Below, one piece after another: positions 44,191 to 56,559 of a stretch of DNA of 64,000 nt; position 1 is the stretch's first letter, and each line of letters begins with the position of its first letter. The notes under the pieces are model-generated. The model was not told where the DNA came from and did no database searches. It saw nothing but the letters and a program-made list of their open reading frames with translations. The DNA lies in NCBI GenBank assembly GCA_024760905.1, contig CM045745.1, positions 3,738,782-3,802,781 of the forward strand, written 5' to 3'. Source of the DNA: Plotosus lineatus. Taxonomy: Eukaryota; Chordata; Actinopteri; Siluriformes; Plotosidae. A program made the translations under genes and the position numbers.

Positions 44191-44447
44191 CTGTGAGGCA
44201 GACACAAATGTAAGCAGTGTATTGATAATAAAGATATAGGCATTGTGTGTCAACATCAGTCAGCACCAAAACCCAATTTAATGCAGGCAGGAGAAAGACA
44301 TTGGCCACTATTTCCAACAGCAGTCTTTTTTGTGTGTGGACGTATCATTAAGAAACAAAGACGATAAACTCTTTCAGGTATTTGACCTTGCCTGTTTGGA
44401 TCAGTTTCAAAACCTAATCCGAAAACTTGAAATTTCACTGGACTCAC

Positions 44448-44656
44448 CTTTGCGAGCTTGCTTTCGGTCAGACCATTCCTGAACTTCAATCATATCTCCA
44501 GGACCACCAATGAAGTACTGATCCTCATATGTGGAGTTCATTGGGATGTCATACGGATCCCAGAGCTCAGTCAGATTAAGTTTTGCACATGCCTTGGTGA
44601 CCTGCTCAATCTGAAAATACACGCCACTCTTAAACAAGTAGATGTATTCAAAGAAC
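44448..44656 (-). CDS. epdr1: epdr1 coding exon 2
   Basis: 209 bp between an acceptor (ctatccatag) and a donor (gtgagt). It encodes FFEYIYLFKSGVYFQIEQVT, LTELWDPYDIP, NSTYEDQYFIGGP and VQEWSDRK. NST is a conserved glycosylation site. EPDR1 is a secreted or lysosomal glycoprotein of the ependymin family with a lipid-binding pocket. The phase (2 in, 1 out) fits exons 1 and 3. Confidence 0.93.
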
Positions 44657-45109
44657 CTATGGATAGAGTGACAAATGTTAGATACTTAAATCTACAACAG
44701 ACTTATGTTAACGACAAGCTCTGGATCTACTCTGGTGCACAATACAGTTATTACGAAGACGAGTTAAACAAAAAGAATTGCACTAGAAGAAAAATGTAAA
44801 ATAAATTATTGCTCAATGGTACAGATATTATTGCTTCTTTTCATTTGTGGCTAAAAAACAAATCCTTCACAGTTATTTATTAGTGAGAAGATCTCTTTTG
44901 TGAAAAACAAAGCAATGCTGACTTTCTTTGCAGAATTTTCAACAGCAGTACAGTCTGCTTTTTAGCCATGATCCAGGTTGTGGTTGTAATGAGAGAATGG
45001 GTGGATGTAAAGTGATCACCTGTCGTAATTCATCGTTTTCTTGGAGTTACTGCTGTCTATATCAAGATCATTCTTATAATTTATTACTCGTTTCTCCTTT
45101 CGCCCCTTT
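44657..45109. other. epdr1 intron 1, unique part
   Basis: No repeat or frame that I can support. Confidence 0.4.
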
Positions 45110-45305
45110 TTATGTGAACTGGCTGTTCCAATTTGCCCCAGGTGTGAATGTGGGGGTGAATGGTTGTGTGTGTGTGGTGCCCTGGGATGGTCTAGAGAGC
45201 TGTTCAGTATTGTAGTATTTCTCTGCACCCAGTGTTGGCTGAGATAGACACTGACCTCTCTGTTACCCTAGGAGAACTAAGAGGTTCGATGAACAAGTGA
45301 GTGAA
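45110..45305 (+). repeat. SINE-A 3' half
   Basis: Begins 'gaactggctgttccaatttg' and continues 'gtgaatgttggttgtg'-like, 'tgggatggtctagagagctg' and 'taccctaggagaactaagag'. Diverged and 5'-truncated. Confidence 0.5.
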
Positions 45306-45471
45306 TTTCTAACATTCTTACTGCACTGAACCCATAATGATCAAGCACTCCACAATTCTGTCGCCGCATGCAATAACTTATCAGACAACTCTTATCCGAT
45401 AGAATCATAAAAATTAGAAAATTGAATCTGAATACAACAATTTCTTATCAGTCAACCAAACATGGGTTTTG

Positions 45472-45795
45472 GGATTATAATGAGCACATCAGAGGGACAG
45501 CACATGTAAGATGTTTTGGAGACAAAGCCAGAGAGGCTAGATTGAGATGGTTTGGACATGTACAGAGGAGGGATAGTGAGTATATTGGAAATAGGATGCT
45601 GAGGCTGGAACTACCAGGCAGAAGGCCTAGAGGAAGACCAAAGAGACGATTCATGGATGTGGTGAAGGAGGACATGAAGGTCATTGGTGTAAGAGAAGAA
45701 GATGCAAAGGATAGGGTGAGATGGAGGCAGATGATTCGCTGTGGCGACCCCTGAAGGGAAAAGCCAAAAGGAAAAGAAGAAGAAGAAAGAAGAAT
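45472..45795 (+). mobile_element. RTE LINE 3' end, 5'-truncated
   Basis: An open frame from 45479 with RGTAHVRCFGDKAREARLRW, FGHVQRRDSEYIGNRM and RRPRGRPKRRFMDVVKEDMK ends at the stop in 'gcgacccctga'. The 3' tail ends in (AAG)n. It is the conserved C-terminal part of the RTE polymerase and is nearly undamaged, so this insertion is relatively young. Confidence 0.85.
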
Positions 45796-46867
45796 GGCTT
45801 CTTACACATGTCTCCTATTAATCAGAAAATCACACTAGGGCAATTTTCAACAGCTTGGAAAAAATACAGATTGTAATTTTTGGATCATGTGTGTTTTCAG
45901 GCTCATGCAAGGGCCACAGAATTTGTATTATAATATCCACCAGTATCTACTACATCAATCTGTCAGGTTCCTCGGAGAAACAAAGCAAACACCCTGCTAA
46001 GCCTGGGACTTGAGCCCAGGACCTTCCAGAACTAATTATTGTTTTTAAAAACATTGCAAAAACACTGCACAACAGTTGTGATACTGATAATTATTTGTAG
46101 ACTCCCCAAAATGTTAAACTATTTCTAGCTGCTATTTTGAATGTCTTAACAAACATTGCCAGATGTTACAGTAACATTAACGTTGCAAGGCCTGTTTGCA
46201 TGTGCAGTATTCCCTGGTTTAGTTTTCAGTATTCGCATGATTTGCTGAAAAGGAAACTCCAGTAAGGATGCCCAGTCTTTGTTCTACGGAGATGACGCTT
46301 TATTGGTGGATGATGAGTATGGCATTTTGGCAATTTCAGACATTACGTATAAAAGTCATGTACTGTCCCTGTTCTCAATAAACATTAATACCCCCATTTC
46401 ACTGGAGCGCGAAAAATTTTCCGACAGTGTTCCCTCACGTTCTGCAGTCCTTTCGCAAACCTTCCGTCCTTTCCGCAAGTATTCCGCACACGGAAGACTT
46501 GCGGAATAAAAGGAACTCATTTTCCTCAGAATTTCAGAGAGAGCTGTTTATAACCGGCAGGTACAACATTCGCTGCTTCCTTTCTCAAATTAGGACAATG
46601 ATTGGCTCCTGTTTTTTAAAGAATGAATGATCTCACTAATTAAACACCACACTGATATAATTTTGAACAAAAACTTTCAATTAGTGATTCAATTACACAG
46701 AATCAGCAGCATGCGGGTCAGGACTGTTGGTTCTGTTGAATTCTATTACTCTCCTACACCTGATAGTCAATTATTTACCATATACAAATATAATTTCTGC
46801 CAAAAACACTGACTGCTCAGGTCAGTGATATCTGACTGATATTATTTTAAACACAAGTGTATTTTTG
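45796..46867. other. No recognisable feature
   Basis: About 1 kb in epdr1 intron 1. A decayed SINE-head-like piece may lie at 45990-46030 ('cctgggacttgagcccagg'). A perfect 10-bp inverted repeat is at 46471-46506. Confidence 0.3.
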
Positions 46868-46988
46868 CTGCTGGGTGGACAGAGATCTTGCCTAGGGGTC
46901 TTAGCCCGGTGGAGCTCTAACAGAGATTTGAACCTACAACCTCCTGATCATGAGCCCTGCACTCTCACTACGACACCACCGGCTCCCA
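46868..46988 (-). repeat. tRNA-headed SINE fragment, third head type
   Basis: The reverse strand reads GAGCCGGTGGTGTCGTAGTG (box A-like) and GGTTCAAATCTCTGTTAGAG (box B-like). The head differs from SINE-A and SINE-B. Only the tRNA-like part is clear. Confidence 0.5.
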
Positions 46989-47372
46989 AACAGCTTTAGT
47001 ACTGTATCATTCACTTAGAGTACAGGTGACTGTAGCTTGCTTTACACTCTGATGGTTTGGATAACAGACTTCTCATCACTAATGACCTCCTACCCAATCT
47101 TCTCAAGTCTGAATTGAATGGATGTGGATTTGCCTATATGAACTTTCTTCAGTATCTTCTCAATGAGAAATTTGATTTGCGAAATGAAAAGCCTGGCTTC
47201 CTAGTGAAGAATGAGTAGCAAAACAAAGCTCGAGGTTGTTGAGACCTGATTTGGAGTTCAGCAGGAGTCAGCAACATGAAGACACACCATGATGCTGGGG
47301 CCAAGTAGAGCTGGCGATCTGGTTGGTGTTGATGTAGTTTGCTGGAGACGTTCAGTGTGTGAATGCTGTACT
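46989..47372. other. No recognisable feature
   Basis: Nothing I can assign. Confidence 0.3.
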
Positions 47373-47762
47373 GTTCAATTCAATTCAGTTTTATTTGGAT
47401 AGTGCGTTTTACAATTGGCATTTTCACAAAGCAGCTTTACACTGTAAAAGTAGCAGTTTACAACGTATAAAGAGTTTAAACATTTCCTACAACCCCTACA
47501 CATCCCTACTGAGCGCCACCCATGGAGATGGTGGAAAGAAAAAACTCCCTCAGTAGATGCAAGAAAGAAACCTTGAGAGGAACCAGTTCCAAAAGGGAAA
47601 CCCGTCCTCATTTGGTTGAAACCATAAAGATACAAACCATATATGAGAAACTTCATTATAGTACAAAATGTCGTCCAGTTGGTTATACAACTGTAAGTCC
47701 TAAATAATTGTGGGAAGAGAGTTTTATATCACCAGCAGTCAAAGCTCATGTTCACAGTCTAT
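47373..47762 (-). repeat. Fish interspersed repeat, probable LINE 3' UTR
   Basis: Begins 'caattcaattcagttttatt', then 'acaaagcagctttacact' and 'aaccttgagaggaaccag'. This sequence recurs in many fish genomes from memory. Its continuation at 48088-48245 past a SINE encodes L2-type reverse transcriptase on the minus strand, so it is probably the untranslated end of that LINE. Confidence 0.5.
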
Positions 47763-48087
47763 GAGGGGCAGCACGGTAGAGTAGTGGTTCGCATGTCCAT
47801 GTTCAATTCCTGGCCTGGGTGTTTCTGTGTGGAGTTTGGATGTTCTCACTATGCTTGAGTGGGTTCCCTCCAGGTACTATGGTTTCCTCCCACAGGCCGA
47901 AAACATGCACAGTAGGTTAATCGGCTGTTCCAAATCTCCCCTATATGTGAATGTGAATGGTTGTGTGAGTGTTGGCCCTGCGATGGCCTGGCAAGCTGTC
48001 CAGGGTATATCCCGCCCTGACCCAGAGCCAGCTCCTTGCAACCCTAATTAGGATTAAGCAGTATAGAAAATGAATGAATGAATGACA
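47763..48087 (+). mobile_element. SINE-A, full-length copy
   Basis: Head 'ggggcagcacggtagagtag' with box B-like 'ttcaattcctgg'; body 'ggtttcctcccacaggcc'; tail 'accctaattaggattaagca' and (GAAT)n. Inserted in the L2-type repeat. Confidence 0.75.
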
Positions 48088-48245
48088 TTCTGAGTAATGG
48101 CTCTTGCTGCATTCTGGACTAACTGGAGCTTGTTCATGCTCACATTAGTCCATCCATACAATAACACATCACAATAATCTAATCGCGAGGTAACAAAAGC
48201 ATCAACAAGTTTTTCTGTATCATGCAGTGACATCATATTTCTTAT
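48088..48245 (-). mobile_element. L2-type LINE fragment
   Basis: The minus strand encodes TEKLVDAFVTSRLDYCDVLL, then YG and NKLQLVQNAARAIT. SRLDYCD/N and LQLVQNAAAR are hallmark C-terminal motifs of L2/CR1-type reverse transcriptases. Confidence 0.75.
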
Positions 48246-49309
48246 TAAACCCCATGTATCACGTCACATGCGCGAATGAGCAGCTGTAAGTAAAATACTA
48301 TGTATCCATTACATGCACTAAAATATGCTTCTTAAACACATTCTATAGACACAGTATTAATGTAGTAATGATTAAGAAAACTTCAATTTTTACTGTTATA
48401 TTTATTGATGCAAAAATATAAACATTATACAGCATACATATAAAACACCTTTCAGTGCATTCTCTTTCTAAACATACAGCACTGTAGTTTTCAAAAATGC
48501 CCACTAGAGGAATATATTGTACTGCATTAGGCATGACACGACTGAATTCAGGTATAAACTGCATTAAGTCCGAGCACCTCAGACACCCCCACCCGCCGCC
48601 GGAACCTGAGTACAAAATAGAATTTTAGAGTGATAGAGTAAGAGGTGTTACAAACCAAAGAAGCGGTGACGTTGATGCGAGTTAATCCTCTGGCGCAGAG
48701 GTGAGCCTGCTTTTGTTTATTGAGAGTAAATGAGAATAGTGAATTCAGGTGTGTGCGCCCGAGCAGCTCAGCCATGCCCCTCAGGAAGTAAACAGTTAGT
48801 GAGAGGCACAGCGCCAAAATCAAAGTCCCTCAAAACACAGACCATAACAAAAAGGACATAAAAGAACAAGAAATGTAATAAATTGGATAAGCAAAACAAA
48901 ATGAGAAACATGCTACACCACAGTAAATAAAATATAACACACAAACATTTTAAACATTACCTTAGGTCATGTATTGGAATAATTATTAAAAAAAGATTTT
49001 AATAGTGGAGTGTTTTACAACAGTTCAGTTATTCCTCTTCAGCAATGACGTGCCTTCAGAGGAAACTGTCGTTTCTTCCGGAGAAAGTCTTATTTCTTCT
49101 GAAGAGACATCCAACCTCATTACCTTTTTCTGGTGCTAAAGCAGGCGTTTGAGTGACATCATAGAACTTAACTGGTAATTAAAACACACTAAAAAAGGCT
49201 CATTGCCAACTTGTGCGCGAATGAGGAAAAAGGGGCGTTACATCACCTCAACCAATCAACAGGAAGGAGGACAGCCATTGGCTGAATTTGAATCACGTGT
49301 GACTTGCTC
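48246..49309. other. No recognisable feature
   Basis: About 1.06 kb in epdr1 intron 1, AT-rich, with no frame or repeat that I can support. Confidence 0.35.
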
Positions 49310-49365
49310 GGCGGTCCGTGATTACTCAAACCGTGAGTGCAAAACCGCGAATAGTCAAGAGCCTA
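49310..49365. mobile_element. Pogo-like terminal fragment
   Basis: 'ccgcgaatagtcaagagcct' followed by ACTGTA looks like the terminal repeat of a pogo/Tigger-type element. A similar end is at 56495-56540. The partner end is not found. Confidence 0.35.
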
Positions 49366-50395
49366 CTGTAATACCATGGTCAGTAAACCATTTACCAGTG
49401 TTTTGGCAATGTGAGCAGGTGCCAGGTCGAGCTGAAAAATGAAAATCTTCATCTCCATAAAGCTTTTCAGCAGATGGAAGCATGAAGTGCTCCAAAATCC
49501 CCTGATAGCTAGCTGCATTGACCCTGCCCTTGATAAAACACAGTGGACCAACACCAGCAGCTGACATGGCACCCCAGACCATCACTGACTGTGGGTACTT
49601 GACACTGGACTTCAGGTATATTGGCATTTCCTTCTCCCCAGTCTTCCTCCAGACTCTGGCACCTTGATTTCCGAATGACATGCAAAATTTGCTTTCATCC
49701 AAAAAAAGTACTTTGGACCACTGAGCAACAGTCCAGTGCTGCTTCTCTGTAGCCCAGGTCAGGAGCTTCTGCCGCTGTTTCTGCTTCAAAAGTGGCTTGA
49801 CCTGGGGAATGCGGCACCTGTAGCCCAGTCCACTGCTTCCACAGGTCCCCCAAGGTCTGGAATCGGCCCCTTCTCCACAATCTTAGTCAGGGTCCGGTCA
49901 CCTCTTCTGGTTGTGCAGCGTTTTCTGCCACACTTTTTCCTTCCCACAGACGTCCCACTGAGGTGCCTTTATACAGCACTCTGGGACCAGCCTATTCGCT
50001 CAGAGATTTCTTTCTGTGTCTTACCCTCTTCCTTGAGGGTGTCAATGATGGTCTTCTGGACAGTAATCAGGTCGGCAGTCTTACCCAAGATTGCGGTTTT
50101 GAGTAATGAACCAGCTGGGAGTTTTTAAAAGCCTCAGGAATCTTTTGCAGGTGTTTAGAGTTAATTGATTGATTCAGATGATTAGGTAGGTTAATAGCTC
50201 ATTTCGAGTACCTTTTCATGATATGCTAATTTTTTGAGATAGGAATTTTGGGTTTTCATGAGATGTATGCCAAAATCATCAGTATTAAAACAATAAAAGA
50301 CCTGAAATATTTCAGTTCGTGTGCAATGAATCCAAAATATATGAAAGAAAATAATGAACTTTATCACAATATGCTAATTTTTTGAGAAGGACCAG
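49366..50395 (-). mobile_element. Tc1-like element family A, copy 3 (truncated)
   Basis: The minus strand encodes the paired-domain and catalytic parts of the same transposase as copy 2 (VLFLDESKFCMSFGNQGARV, SVMVWGAMSAAGVG; 49789-49355). FLDES replaces FSDES. It has the same deletion near 49830 as copy 2. The right inverted end (50330-50395) is present; the other end and the transposase C terminus are missing. Confidence 0.85.
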
Positions 50396-50426
50396 TGTAC
50401 ATATATATATATTACACACACACACA

Positions 50427-53400
50427 CCTCGGAGGAGGTTTGGCCCCCAGACATGCGGCATGCAGGCCCACCGGCGTGTGGACACATCCTGATGCCCATG
50501 ACCCAAACCCCCAACTATGGGTTAAATAGTCCCACTGCCTTGTGGATTCCCTTGGTTGGGAGAAGGCTAAGGAGTAAACCCTACAGAAATCCGGAGTGGA
50601 GCCCCTAAGGCAGTTGGTCTGAGGATTCCCCTACCTTCTGGCAACTCCTGCAGCTGCGCTGGTACCAAATTGTACTGGATCTTCCTCTCCTTTGGATGCT
50701 ATCAGCAAGGCCAAGAGGGGGGACTTGACGTCTGGGCAGCCCAAATTCTCCATCGTTCCCGCCCAGGCTCGTAGCGCACTGGAGAGGACACTAGACAAAA
50801 CACTCCAGCATTGATGCAAGACTTCGGCTCAACACGGAAAGTAGCAGTTACCGGTTAAAAGCTCATTCCGATTTGTGTAGGATACGGGCGCCTGGGCCTA
50901 CTTCCGACAGTGGGAGAGACCATCGTGTCTCACTGGATAGCTACCGCCCTCTCCAAGCTGGGCAGCCCCCAGCCACTAAGGTGCTGTCCCGCCACAACTC
51001 GCCTGCCTTGCTCGGTGCGTAGGGCTTAGGGACTGACCATCCCGACAAGCAAGCTGTAAATTCTGCACCAGGCAGACAAAAACCGTTAAATACGAAGACT
51101 CCAGCTCTTCGAATAGCAAGCTGGAACGTACGGACGATGTGTCCTGGACTGACAAGTGATCTTCAGCAAATTGACGATGCCCGCAAGACTGCAGTCATCG
51201 ACCATGAACTGACACGTCCGAATTTCGACATTGCTTGTCTACAGGAAACACCAACTACACAATTACACTAAGGCCAACTACACCTTCTACTGGCAGGGCC
51301 TGCCACAAGACGACCCGAGACCGTATGGTGTCGGTTTCGCTGTGAAGAACTCGCTGACTACGGCTATTGAACCTGCTACCAGTGGATCAGGGAGAATCCT
51401 CGCTTTACGCCTCTCTACAACTGCAGGCTTTGTCAATCTCCTCAGCATCTATGCACCAACACTCAGTTCCACCCCAGTGGCCAAGAACCAGTTTTACGAG
51501 GCTCTGGATGATGCAATTTCCAGGATCCCCAGCACTGAAGGACTTTACCTACTAGGAGACTTCAATGCTAGAGTGGGCGCCGACTGACACCTGGCCTTCC
51601 TGCCTTGGTCACCACGGCATAGGCAGGATGAATGAGAATGGACAGAGGTTGTTGGAACTGTGCTGCCGTCATGGCCTGTGTGTAACAAATACATACTTCA
51701 AGTGCAAAGACCACCACAAAGTATCCTGGAGACACCCCAGATCTTGCCACTGGCACCAGCTAGACCTCATCCTCACCAGGCGCACGGATCTGAGCAGTGT
51801 TCTCCACACTAGAAGTTTCCATAGTGCAGACTGCGACACAAACCACACCCTCATTGGAAGCAGGATAAGGCTGACAAGAAAGAGGATCCATCACTCCAAA
51901 ACTAAAGGCCTCCCACGCATCAACACCTGCTCCTCAAGGGATCCCCAGCGAATCCAACTTTTCATGACACAGTCAAGGAGAAGTTGGCTTTGCAGACTCC
52001 TGGCAAAGACATCAACAGCAAGTGGAGCTTCCTGAGAGATACTATCTACACAACAGCCCTCACCGCATTTGGGAAAAAGGAGCGTCGGAGTGTAGATGCA
52101 GCCTGTGACAGAAGCCAAGAGGGAAGCCCTCCTCGCATACAAGCAAAATCCCAGCACCAGTACTCGGGACACCCTCAAAGCTGCACGAAACAAGGCCCAG
52201 CAGACAGCCCGCCGCTGTGCAAACGACTTCTGGCTGAACCTCTGCAGCAAGCTCCAGATGGCAGCTGACACTGGCAACGCAATGGCCATGTACAATGGCA
52301 TCAAGACAGCTACTGGCCAAACCACAATTAAGACTGCAACCCTCAAGACCAAGACCGGGGAGGTGATCACGGACCAAGGCAAGCAGCTTGAACGTTGGGT
52401 GGAACATTACCTGGAGCTGTACGCAACCAAGAATGTGGTGACCGATGCAGCATTAAATGCCCTACCAAACTTACCTGTCATGGAGGATCTGGCTTACCTG
52501 CTTTCAGTGGATGAACTGGGCAAAGCCATTGGTTGTCTGGCCTGTAGAAAAGCCCCTGGAAAGGATGGTATCCCCCCTGAAGTCTTGAAGAGTGGCAAGC
52601 CAGCACTCCTGCAGCACCTCCATGAGCTGCTGTGCTTATGCTGGAAGGAAGGGTTCATCCCCCAGGACATGCGAGATGCAAACATTGTAACCATCTACAA
52701 AAACAAGGGCGACCGCAGTGACTGTAACAGCTACGGTGGCATCTCCCTCCTTAGCATCATAGGGAAAGTCTTTGCTCGTGTTGTCCTTACTCGCCTTCAG
52801 ATTCTTGCTTCCCGGGTGTACCGAGAATCGCAGTGTGGTTTCAGGGCAGGCCGATCCACAGTCGATATGATCTTCTCACTTCGTCAACTGCAAGAGAAGT
52901 GTCGGGAGCAGCAGAAGCCCCTGTACATTGCTTTCATAGACCTGACTAAAGCATTCGACCTGGTCAGCAAAAGCGGACTCTTCAGCCTCCTGCAGAAGAT
53001 TGGATGTCCTCAAAGGTTTCTCCAAATCATGACCTCCTTTCACGAGGACATGCACAGCACAGTCTGCTTCAATGGTGGGACTTCTGAAGCCTTCCCAGTG
53101 AGCAGTGGTGTGAAGCAAGGCTGCATCCTAGCACCGACACTCTTTGGGATATTCTTCTCGATGCTTCTTCAGTATGTCTTCTCTGACAATGAGGAAGGGA
53201 TCCATATCCACACCAGATCAGAAAATTGTTTAATATAGTTCAACTTCGCGCTAAGACGAAGGTGAGGCAGGTCCTCAGCCCCGAGATGCTGTTCGCGGAT
53301 GACGCTGCACTGATGTCCCACACTGAGGCTGGTCTTCAAGAGCTAGTCAATCACCTGTCCCATGCCTGTAATGAATTCGGACTGACCATCAGCCTGAAGA

Positions 53401-56326
53401 AGACAAACATCCTGGCCCAGGGCACAAACACAGTCCCAAACATCAACATAAATAACACGCAGCTTGAGGTCGTGGACTCCTTCACCTACCTGGGATCCAC
53501 TATCACCAACACTCTCTCTCTTGACACAGAGATCTCATGCAGAATCGGGAAAGCCGCTGCAGTGATGTCCAAACTGAACAAGCATGTATGGAGTAACACC
53601 CAGCTAACGGAGAACACCAAGCTACGTGTCTACCAGGCCTGTGTACTCAGCACACTCCTTTATGGCAGTGAGGCCTGCTCCACGTACGCTGGTCAGGAAA
53701 AGCGGCTCAACAGCTTCCACCTCCGCTGTCTCAGGCGTCTGCGCCATATCAAATGTCATATCAAATCAAAGTAACCAACACCGAGGTACTACAGGTCAGG
53801 TCAGGTCAGGTATGAGGGCATGCGCCGGGACGACACTTCGCTGCGTCCACCAGCCGCCTCCACTCATCCAGCCGTCTCCTGGCGATCGACCAGGCCTGCA
53901 CAGGGCCCATACCCCCCCCGGCAGGGCAGCCCTCAAGCTGCGACAACCACGTCGTCCCCGCGATCGGCTCCAGCCCCTAGGATCCTGAATGGACAGGATC
54001 CGGTGTGCTGGGTCCGAAGGCGGGAAACGCGCCAAGTGCCCATAGTAGCGCAGCTGACGGTCGCGGATCAAGCAGGTTACAACTTACCATCCCCGCATCC
54101 CCGAGCACCTTCTGGTTGGTAACAAAGTCCCACCAGCGGTATCCGAAGATGCGGCAAAGGGAAGTCCAAGCTCAACCGTGAGCGTCCATGTCTCACTTGA
54201 GTAGAGCAAGACAGGGAGCACAAGGGAGTGAAAGACTCGGACTTTCGTCCGCCTGCTCAGATACCTCGACCACCACACGGTCCTGTCCAGTGAGTCCATT
54301 GCCCCATAGGCTAGACCAAGTCGACGATTGATCTCAGCCCTGCAATCAGTGGAACGATGGACCACGCTGCCAAGGTAAGTGAAAGACTCCACGATCTCTA
54401 CTCTTTCTCGACCCACAGCGATCGAGTCAACAGCAGCATCCAAGAGGTCGCCGAAAGCCTGGATCTTGGTTTTGATCCAGGAGACTCGCAAACCAAGCGG
54501 TTCCGCCTCCTCACCCAACGAAGAGAGAGTCTCCGTCAGGACATCCACCGTTTCCGCGAAGATCACTGCGTCATCGGCAAAGTCCAGATCAGTAATCCGA
54601 ACCTCACCGAACGACACACCGCAGGCCGATCCACCCGATACCGCCGCCATGATCCAGTCCATTGCGGTACTGAAGAGAGTGGGGGCCAGAACACACTCCT
54701 GCCTCACTCCGGTCTCGACCGAAAAGAAGTCAGAGGTGGAGCCCCCACACCTCACAGCACTCTCTGTCCCAGAATACAGTGACGACATCAGCCGGACCAA
54801 AGCCGACGGGATCCCACGTAGACGAAGTATGCCCCAGAGGGCCTCCCTATCCACTGAGTCGAACACCTTGTGAAAATCTATATAGGTGGCAAGGATCTCT
54901 GGAACCACGAGCCAGCAATCATTAAGTCCCAACTTTTTGCGAAGTCACGAAGCATTAAGGCGCTTTCATCGCGGCGTCCAGAGCCGTGGGGACCAACACA
55001 TGCTTCGTAGCCATCCCGGTTAGTGCCAGTGGTCGCATTGAAGTCCCCCAGCACGATCAGGGTGTCCCTTCCCGGAACCCCCGACACCACCGAGTTGAGC
55101 TGGTCGTAGAAGGTTTCCTTCATAGATCGATCACTTACCCCGATCGGAGCGTACACTGCGAAGATAGAGAGGGTCCCCACTGTGTGAGTCACCCTCAGTC
55201 GCATAATATGCTCGTTGACCGGGACCACCTCCGATACCAAAGGAGCCAATCGATCAGCGACGGCGACGGCAACTCCTTGAGTGTGAAGACCGTTGGCTCG
55301 GCCAGACCAGTAGTAGGTGTACCCACCGACACCTGTCTCGCCGGAACCAGGCCTCCGCACCTCAGAGAGGGCAGCAATGCCGACGCCAAGCAGACTAAGC
55401 TCCCTTGATACCAGAAGCAGGTGAGAGTTGTCCCGCAGGTAAGTCACGTTCCATGCGCCGACCCGGACCGACCGCCTCAGATTCAACCGAGGTGACTGAA
55501 AGCAGCTGGTGTCCGACACCTTTGCACCGCCCGCGTCACTCACCCTATCACGCCCAACCTGGTTGCTCCAGGATTTCACCCCCATCATGGAGTGGAGGTC
55601 CCAGAGGCTTTTCCCCACCCCCCTCATACGACGCTGCCTAAGGCAGGCGTCGGGGTTACTCCCCCGGAGCAAACTCCAGCGTTTAGTAGTGCGGTTTGCT
55701 GGCGTTTTTTTAAGAGGGCGGGGGTGTAAACCCCACCCCCCGAGGCTCCTCTAGGGCAGGGGCGCAGCTCCCTGACAGGCAAATGCCCGGAGGTACCCAA
55801 GGTACTAGGAACAAGGTACTAGGTACTAGTACTAGGTACAAGGAGGTACTACAGCATGCTGGCATGCCAAGTCTGCTCGCACTGCTGAGCCAGATACGAC
55901 TTAGGTGGTTGGGTCACGTACGGTGAATGGACGGGGGGCACAGCCCTAAAGACATGTTGTATGGAGAACTGAGTGAGGGCTCCCGCCGCACAGGAAGACC
56001 ACAGCTTCGGTACAAGGACGTGTGCAAGCGGGACATGAAATTATCTGGCATCGACATCAACACCTGGGAAGGCACTGCTGAAACACGCCAGCTCTGGAAG
56101 ACCACTGTCAACGAGGGGGTCAACAAAGCTGAAACTAACAGAATAAACAAGCTAGCTGAGAAAAGAGCAAAGAGGAAAGAATGGGCAGCCCCCCATGGCA
56201 CCTCAAAGCCCTTTTGTATGCAGTAATTGTTTAAGAAACTGTCACTCTAGGGTGGGCACAGTCACTCCCACAAATGCCTACGATAGCGCTACACCATCGT
56301 CTCTCGAGACGTACGGCTGCCGACGA

Positions 56327-56328
<2 letters not shown>
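50427..56328 (+). mobile_element. LINE family 2, nearly full length, interrupted by LINE family 3
   Basis: 5' leader 50430-51100. Endonuclease from about 51105 (ASWNVRTMCPG, IACLQET, LLGDFNARVGAD near 51580), with frame breaks. Reverse transcriptase in a 380-codon frame at 52096-53238: KAPGKDGIPPEVLKSG, NKGDRSDCNSYGGISLLS, SQCGFRAGRSTVDMIFSLRQ, FIDLTKAFDLVS, SGVKQGCILAPTLFGIFF. It continues after a frameshift at 53226-53774 with LFADDAALM and YGSEACS. The C-terminal part resumes at 55855-56226 after the inserted LINE family 3. The 3' end 'ctcgagacgtacggctgccg' runs into (AT)n. It is an APE-type LINE; I do not assign the clade. Confidence 0.85.
53795..55842 (-). mobile_element. LINE family 3 inserted in LINE family 2, 12-bp target duplication
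   Basis: GAGGTACTACAG occurs on both sides (53783-53794 and 55843-55854). On the minus strand: leader with CCGGGGGAGTAACCCCGACG; endonuclease (55672-54878: RVGAWNVTYLRDN, ALSEVRRPGSGE, FAVYAPIGV, IVLGDFNATTGTNRDGY); then, with no linker, reverse transcriptase (54932-54084: DFHKVFDSVDREALW, GVRQECVLAPTLF, DLDFADDAVIF); and a C terminus with RQLRYYGHLARFP (54071-53796). Its 3' end is a short (ACCTG)n tail. The missing linker and first RT motifs show an internal deletion near 54880-54930. GVRQEC replaces the usual GVRQGC. Confidence 0.85.

Positions 56329-56390
<62 letters not shown>
56329..56390. repeat. (AT)n microsatellite
   Basis: 62 bp of pure AT directly at the 3' end of LINE family 2; probably its tail. 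Confidence 0.95.
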
Positions 56391-56393
<3 letters not shown>

Positions 56394-56559
56394 TAATAGA
56401 TACATAGTACAGTATTTTACTTCCGGTTGATCATTCACGCATGTAATATGATACATGGGGTTTTACTTCTGGGTACAGAACTCGCGGATTATCTTCATTC
56501 GCAGGGGGAGAACTAAACCCCCGCGAACAACGAGGGCCTATTATACGGAGAAATCACCA
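56391..56559. other. Spacer with a pogo-like terminal motif
   Basis: 'ccccgcgaacaacgagggcc' near 56520 resembles a pogo-type end. Nothing else seen. Confidence 0.3.

Noticed and set aside
54357..55641. Plus-strand frames of 78-164 codons
   Set aside because: Antisense to LINE family 3, whose minus-strand frames contain all the catalytic motifs.
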